Assembly: GCA_947652115.1 (NCBI GenBank)
Contig: OX393570.1
Coordinates: 18,392,893 to 18,456,892 of the forward strand
From: Blastomussa wellsi
Taxonomy: Eukaryota > Cnidaria > Anthozoa > Scleractinia > Plerogyridae
Length of the DNA: 64,000 nt
Direction: 5' to 3'
Below the pieces are notes generated by a model. That model was given only the letters and a program-made list of their open reading frames with translations, was not told where the DNA came from and ran no database searches. Below, piece after piece: positions 58,101 through 64,000 of this stretch. Every line of letters begins with the position of its first letter. The first letter of the stretch is position 1. The translations under genes were made by a program, and so were the position numbers.

Positions 58101-61100
58101 TTATGCGGTTTGAACGTCCTTAATGCCTTTCCTTTCAATACTCATTATTGTTATGCAAAATCATGTTCGTTTTGGAGGCAATCAACCATAAACAACTGTC
58201 CTCGGTGAAAGGCTTGACTGTCAACTTTCATTTCTAAATTTAACTTTTTGTGATTTTTAACTTTTTTTATTACCGCACTTGCTTAGATTTCAAATGGTTT
58301 TGAAACAGTTTGAATCAAATCACTACAAGATTCTTTATCAGCTCACTCGAATGCCAATCATACTGGGTAACATTCTAATTTTCATAAATGGATGTCATCA
58401 TGGTGTGATAAAATATGTTGTCGTTGCTCGCTAAACACAAAATGCCTGACAAGGAGAAAAGTCACAGAGAAGAGGATTACACGGTAAACAACTTGTTAAG
58501 TTACCATATGTGTTATTTCTTGATTCGTTCATTATTTTAAGATGTATGTGATCTCTAATTTGTGCTAATAGGAGCAATATGTTGCGTGGGTGAATTCACA
58601 ACTCAAGAAAAGACCCAGCAGTCGTTTTGTTCGTGAAATCCCTCGAGATACAAGAGATGGTGTTGCTTTGGTTCAACTTGTGGAAGTGTTGGGTGAGTTT
58701 TGTTCCTTTTTATATATAATTTGTTCTTGTTTTGCTCTGTTACTTTTTACACAAATACTTTTTATCACAAGTGTGTTGAAGTGTCAAAATTTACTGATAC
58801 GATTGCTTGTAAGCTAGTCAAAATATTGACATTGCTAGGGACTGTCTGTCAGACCAGACTTAGTAAAGTTAATTAAAAACTTATGCAAACTTTAAGCTAT
58901 GTTTAATTGTGTGTTAATCTTGCTTGACATAAAATATAAATTCAGAATTATTGTAGAGTTGCTTTGGCCACATTTAAGGACTGTCAAATAGATGGTTTTC
59001 AATATTGTGTCATTGTTAATAATATTTATTTGATTCAAAATTATGTAGATGAAGATATAGTTACAAACCGAAGAAAGAAATAAGTTTAAAATAATAAATT
59101 GTTATGCTGCATCTTAGTTTAACAAGTTATGTCCATATGCTTGATTTTTGTGCAACTTGTTTTGCTATTTTATTGTACATAGTCACAAGATATAAATATT
59201 AGCCATATGTTCTACTTTGTGCTGCAATAAACGTTTTTTCATTCCATAATACATGACTTGTATAAAATCCTTTTTTAACTTGCTTCATAAAAGGCATGTT
59301 ATGAATGTTCTTGAGGTATAGAATTGAAGTGAGATGATTAATTAAATACTACTTCTTGATTCATGAGAGACAAAAATTTTAGATGCAAATCACAACAGGA
59401 AGATGTTATGTCTAGTTACAAACACAGACTTTTTAGAGAGTCAAAGAACTGTAAAATGTTAGCGTGCGTCATGTGAATTTATTCAGTTATGCAAAAACCC
59501 GCCTTGGTTCTGAAGTGCCTTTATAACAGACACTTGACAACTGTCTCAGTTGTGCTATTTTTAATTTGGGTCGGTGACTCAGCTTATGAAATCACTCTCA
59601 AGTTTTATAGCATTAAACAATTCTGTGACCATCACATTAATTTTTCTGATCTTGGGTACCATATTTTATGTCAAATGAAATAATTTTTAATTTTTTTAAT
59701 CAAAAGGGAGTTAACATAGGACTTCATTTCTTGTAGTCCATCAAAAGCTAAAATTCTTTTTCTGGACAGCTCTTATTTGGATTAGTTGCAAGCAAATCAT
59801 ACATGTACCTTATTGTTTCAAGCATGAATTGGAGGCAAATTTCCATCAGGTCAAAATTTGGATTTGTACAGTATGTGTGTTACTACTCTTGCGTGTCAGG
59901 GTTTGAGGCTAACGTTTTGGTTGAATAGCCCAATGGCTAGTGACAGCTTTGATTTTACTGGCCAAAACAGGTTTTTATGAGCTGTCAAACTAGTACGTAC
60001 AGGCAAAGCTTATATTATGAGAAAGGCCTGAACATTTAATCAATACACTTGTTTGCTTTCCAGGGATTTAAGCATGCTGATTTCCAAGGCATCAGATTCT
60101 TTGTACATGAAAGTTTATCTCACTTCATCAAAAAACTGCTTAAATATTCCATATTATCACATAAATTTTTAAATCTGCACCTCCCACAGAACTCAATAAA
60201 CCATTGTCAATGCAAAGCACTAATGTTTGCATTGGAAGGCACATTGTCTGGACATTCTATATCCTCTATCATTGGGATATTATCGGATATTGATAAATTT
60301 TGTTCGGTCATTGTCTGATATCCGACTGTTATTTGCCGCCCTGTAATTAATGGTCTTCAATTGATTATTGTGGTCTTTGTTAGATTGTGATGCCCTTTCT
60401 TTCGTTTCAATGCAGCTGGCGAAGCTCTGAAATTTGATGAATCTCCAACAACATACGCATCCAAGAAAGAGAATGTCGATCAGGTTCTACATTTTATGGC
60501 CAACCAGAAGATCAAAATGAGACAGATCTCCTCCAAAGGTAAAACTAGTACTGTATTGAAATCAGGGTTGTCCACAACTTTTTGAGTAGCTGCAATAAAT
60601 TGGAAGTAGCTGGATGGACCCAGGGCTCGAATTTTAAAAATCCTTTAGTTGTCAATTGGCAACTAATATTTTCCTCTTACAACAAACAAACACCTTTCAA
60701 AATGGAAAGAAATAACCCCTCAAATACTCGGTTGAGAGGTCTTCAAAACAATGAACAGCTCTTTTGCATTTGAGAACGGGAATGAGTAGGGAAGGAGGTT
60801 ACTGGTGTTGTGGTCTGGCCTCGTTTCACAGGTTGGTGCTTAACATAGGAATAACCTCGCTGCACCTTTCCCCCTTGGACGGACAAGAAAAAATTGAGTA
60901 TGAGTATGAGAACTCTAATAGTAAGACCTTTGTACCGATACATATTATTAATTTGCCCCCTGGGCATCCCATAATAGCTACTTGAAACAATAGAATTCAA
61001 AATGGCCACAGTATCAGTAAAAAGGTCTATTGTTTGTAATTGCTAATGTGGGGCGGTACACAGCTCTTTACAAGGTCCCATAGTATTGGCTGAAAAAAAT

Positions 61101-63128
61101 GATAAACAAACAACAGTAACAATGAACCCTAGTCCTAAAACAATAGAGCTGTGTGATCTTCAGGGTTTTCCTTTTCGGCCGGCGACCGGCGATTTTCGCC
61201 ACATGTGAACAGCTCTGTCGCCGGCAACTAAAAGAATCCTTGCTGTTATACAATCTAAAAGTTATATAATTTATACAAGCTGTCTCCGCCAGCTTCACTT
61301 TCATCGACTTCAACTTTATTTGAAAAGGAAAACCCTGGATCTTAAGATCCAATGAAATTAGAGGTTCTAGAGAGCTGCCAACTATCTCGCTATTGTAGAT
61401 TAAATTTATTGTTTTTTTTTTTTTGGTTTTCAGACATCGTGGATGGCAATTTAAAAGCCACAATGCGGCTTGTGCTTGCTCTAGCAGCTCACTTCAAACC
61501 TGGAAGTGTCAAACCGCCATCACATCAGCTTGGCACATCACCAGGACAGACTACCAAGCTTACACGAAGTCCATCTGCTGCTGCAGCTGCTGCAGAGGCT
61601 GCTGCTGCTATTGGTGAGGCTAGCAGGAAGGCGGCCAGTGCTGGACGACACATACACATGCCCTTCCGGCTCAGGTAATACTGAAAAAATAATAATTACT
61701 TATTATGATTAATCACCACTTCCTAATGAGACTTTTGGTGGTAGGCTTAGTGGCTTTATATACTTTGGTTTTATCAACTGGGTTGATAATGTCAATTGGC
61801 CACCGTAAAGAGATTCAAGTGCTGACGTTTCGAGCGTTAGCCCTTCGTCGGAGCGAAGCGGAGCGGAGTGGCTTTATGGTTAGTGTGCTGGACTCCAGAT
61901 CAAGCAGTCCGGGTTCAAGCCTTGGCCGGGGAACTGCATTGTGTTCTTGGGCAAGATTCTTTACTCTCGTAGTGCCTCTCTCCACCCAGGTGTATAAATG
62001 GGGACGGGCAATTTTAACTTCTGGGGGTGACCCTGCGATGGACTAGCATCTCATCCAGGGAGGGGGTAGCCAATAAAGTATACTGCAGCTATTTTAATTT
62101 CTTTTGTTGTTTTCTTTTTTGTTTCAGAAAAACTACTAAAAACGCTCCCAGCACTCCAAAGACAGATCATATCCCTTCGGATGTTAGTCCAGGAAGCAGC
62201 CCCATACTCTCTGCATCACCGCTTAACACACCATTAAACAGAACACCTGTCAGGAAGATAAGTCGACCATCCAGTGCCGAGTCTTCTAGACGTGACAAGG
62301 CTGACAATGGGTCTGATGGCTCCAATGTTAGTAGTGGTCGTACCACCCCAAGACTGCCACACCGAGACTTGGAAACACTCCAGTCTGCATCAGATTCTGA
62401 GTCTGTTTCGTCTAGAGATCCTGGAAAAAATAACGACACCAGTACATTACCAGATTTGGAGTTTCTCCGTGAAGTAACTGAAGGGTATGATAGTATGGAA
62501 GAGGACACAAGTAGTGCAAAGGAAATGCTACTACAGCTGCAGAGCTTGGTGAGTTCCTACAGTGGAAGACCTACTGCTAGTTTGTTGCATAATTTCTTTT
62601 TCTCTTATTAATGCATTGTTAATCTAATTAGTTTAATACATAGATGGTTAGGGTTATTTTGCTGTCCCACCAAGTTCTCAGAACAAACATGATTGAATGT
62701 CATTTTTTAGGAGAATGATATTATTTTTGAAATTGGAACTGGTAAACTATTACAACCCAGTAGAGAAGCAGGCTCAAAAAAGTTCCCTCTCTTTGTCCAG
62801 GGAATGTAGATTTAAAGGAGCTGTATATCACGATATTCTGAGTCATTTTTTGCGATGGGGCTACTGCTTGGTATTTCCAATGATCCTTCACAGAGAGGGT
62901 GCTAGTATTTTCTGGAACCACACATTGTTATTCCATGGGTATTTTTGTAGTTACTGAATGGCAGAGTAGAAGAGGATGAGATCCCTGACGAATACTGCGG
63001 GCTTGAAGGTTCTACAGTCCAGGAACAGCTGACCATTGTGAGTAGTCGACTTGATCAGAGAGAAGCCGAGTATGACAGTCTGAAAACAGAACTTAACAAG
63101 ACAAAAGAGGAGTGCATTAATCTACAAG
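52169..63128 (+). CDS. DIXDC1: Dixin (DIXDC1)-like protein, 3' end outside window
   Basis: In vertebrates a Wnt-pathway protein that binds actin through a CH domain and polymerises with Dishevelled/Axin through a C-terminal DIX domain. Exons: alternative first exons 52169-52333 or 58415-58483, then 58572-58692, 60416-60538, 61434-61674, 62128-62548 and 62951-63128 (phase 1 end, continues). The shared part begins EQYVAWVNSQLKKRPSSRFV and continues through RDTRDGVALVQLVEVL, AGEALKF, VLHFMANQKIKMRQ and DIVDGNLKATMRLVLALAAH, an unmistakable Dixin-type calponin-homology domain. A poly-Ala stretch (SAAAAAAEAAAAIG) follows, then a long Ser/Pro-rich linker with several SP/TP sites, then the start of a coiled coil (QLTIVSSRLDQREAEYDSLK). 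The DIX domain would be beyond 64000. The start in exon 1a is the first in-frame ATG (52169); the frame runs open further upstream without an ATG. Confidence 0.88.
53425..53560. mobile_element. 136-bp palindromic MITE in Dixin intron
   Basis: ATTTATCCCTAGTTTAAA at the left and TTTAAACCAGGGATAAAT at the right; inner arms AAACCAGTTTGAT with ATTTCCCTTTGT are inverted at the right. The centre is TGATGTTGATTAGCATAATC. Confidence 0.82.
53985..54800. repeat. TCGCCAGC-containing repeat fragments
   Basis: Words such as GGTCGCCAGCACAAATTTTT (54036) and AGTTAGTCGCCAGCGGACC (54764), with related pieces at 56300-56400 and 60615-60665, mark an interspersed family that often starts with GGCTCGAATTT. Exact ends could not be set. 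Confidence 0.45.
55140..55580. mobile_element. 441-bp TTAA-flanked foldback element
   Basis: TTAA on both sides (55136-55139 and 55581-55584). Nearly the whole element is an inverted repeat of about 190-bp arms, including TTTCGCTAAAATAGAG, GCATTCAAAAGTTA and CGACCGAGTCTGAAGGGG on the left with complements on the right; the arms are about 85-90% alike. No coding sequence. TTAA duplication suggests piggyBac- or Kolobok-type mobilisation. Confidence 0.82.
55960..56180. repeat. GGTCATGGAAAGTCATGGAA short repeats
   Basis: GTCATGGAAA-type words recur at least nine times at irregular spacing. It is a degenerate simple repeat without coding potential. Confidence 0.65.
58415..58483 (+). CDS. Dixin-like alternative first exon 1b
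   Basis: ATG opens 23 codons (MLSLLAKHKMPDKEKSHREE then DYT) to a GTAAAC donor in phase 0, only 88 bp before the first calponin-homology exon. The MLxxL start resembles the long vertebrate DIXDC1 isoform's N-terminus (MLACL...). Confidence 0.7.
61761..61852 (+). repeat. partial TTATCAACTGG inverted-repeat element
   Basis: Opposite orientation to the copy at 51821-51934; runs from TTTGGTTTTATCAACTGG to GCGTTAGCCCTTCG and abuts the SINE that follows. Confidence 0.7.
61853..62065 (+). mobile_element. tRNA-derived SINE in Dixin intron
   Basis: tRNA-like head with an A-box-like segment (GTGGCTTTATGGTTAGTGTG) and a B-box (GGGTTCAAGCC), then a body with TTGGGCAAGATTCTTTACTC and CCCTGCGATGGACTAGCATC, a layout seen in SINEs of many marine animals. 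Same strand as the host gene. Confidence 0.75.
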
Positions 63129-64000
63129 GTTAGTTCTGCTTCTCTATGGAGTATTTGTACGCCCTCTGGATGGGATGCTAACTGTAGATGGGATGCTAAA
63201 TGTAGTCTAGTATAAGCTTTGCTTATTCCTCAGTTATACACCTGGGTGAAGAGAGGCACTGTGAGAGTTAATTGTACAATGGCCCCCAGGGCTCAAACTC
63301 AGGCTGCTTGTCAAATTTGTTAATATTTTTTCAGCTTAAAAATCAAGGAAAATCGATAGCTTCCTTTTCTTTCCTGTCCACCCTTCTTCAGGGAGATATC
63401 ACAGCATGAAAAGATAACTTTACTGCGGTGTAAAGCCAACTTAAAGCTGGTGTAATCGTCCTCTTTCAGCTCCTTTACGCCCCCTTTCAGTTTCTTAAAG
63501 CTGACCTTTATGCCAGCTTTACACTCATAATTAAAGCTTTGAGTAAATGCATTTAAACATTTAAGTAACTTTAACAAGCTTTAAGTCATAGCGTAAAGTT
63601 GGTTAACCAGCTTTCAGCAGGTTTAAGTCAACTTTAATTTTACGTAAATCTCCATTTTCGTGCTGTGAATGTTCAAAGCTGTTGTCACGAAACCTGTTGA
63701 ATCGAAATTGTAAACAAGGTTGTATTTTGACAAGGAGGAAGGACAACTCAAACAAATTTGCGCTCTCTGATTGGCAAACTTGTCAAAAAAGTTTGTTAGG
63801 TGGCCACACTAAGGCGCATCGCACTGTAAGGCTAAACTGAAGATTAGGATTAACTTGGAGTTACATACTGGTTTTAAGGTTTGGGTTGGAGGGTAGAGAG
63901 TGTAAAATATGAGATCCTGATAAAGTTAGATCACATTTAGTGCATGCAACTGTAGCTCCAGAGAACCATTACCCTGACTGTTTATCGAAAGTCCATATTC
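63129..64000. other. Dixin intron to window end
   Basis: No further exon recognised. 63420-63640 contains repeated TTAAAGCTG/CAGCTTTA words in both orientations, giving a loose inverted repeat. Confidence 0.5.

Noticed and set aside
60049..60318. 89-codon frame in a Dixin intron
   Set aside because: Lies between supported exons 58572-58692 and 60416-60538, whose phases join directly; no acceptor/donor pair fits.

Overview
The window is eukaryotic nuclear DNA. It is A+T-rich, with introns bounded by GT..AG, metazoan protein families, nuclear-type tRNA genes and many short palindromic transposons in introns and spacers. Family content and repeat style suggest an early-branching marine invertebrate, most likely an anthozoan cnidarian such as a stony coral. 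That assignment is inferred from the sequence alone. All exon models come from reading frame, splice-site and phase agreement; no transcript data were available.

Layout. (1) 665-2312 (+): last exons of an MGAT4-type N-acetylglucosaminyltransferase, whose C-terminus runs into a 33-bp minisatellite that carries its own inserted MITE. (2) 3002-4066 (-): a long uncharacterised, possibly glycosyltransferase-like ORF; its nearest upstream in-frame ATG is followed two codons later by a stop. (3) 8313-13879 (+): a six-exon transcription factor with an N-terminal SNAG repressor motif, an HNF1-type (atypical POU-specific) domain and five zinc fingers. I know of no described family with this architecture. 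(4) 13880-22440: repeat-rich spacer. (5) 22441-28932 (+): a ZIP (SLC39, LIV-1-like) metal transporter with altered metal-site residues. (6) 30373-33402 (-): a complete four-exon B4GALNT3/4-like glycosyltransferase with a PA14 domain. (7) 33977-34648: two tandem tRNA-Thr(CGT) genes. (8) 36260-36955 (-): a decayed hAT-like transposase. (9) 37434-49302 (+): a complete M13 (neprilysin/ECE-like) metallopeptidase gene with 17 exons in the mature CDS, plus a tandem duplicate of the exon carrying the third zinc ligand. A tRNA-Asp gene lies in one of its introns. (10) 52169 to beyond the right edge (+): a Dixin (DIXDC1)-like gene with two alternative first exons feeding one calponin-homology exon.

The genes do not form a functional cluster. 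Three of them (MGAT4-like, B4GALNT-like and possibly the minus-strand ORF) concern glycan building in the Golgi. Dixin and the SNAG/zinc-finger factor are signalling and transcription genes.

The best candidates for something undescribed are the SNAG + HNF1-POUs + C2H2 protein, the duplicated catalytic exon in the M13 gene, and a family of foldback elements with 9-bp target duplications, one of which sits in the minisatellite that ends the MGAT4 reading frame.
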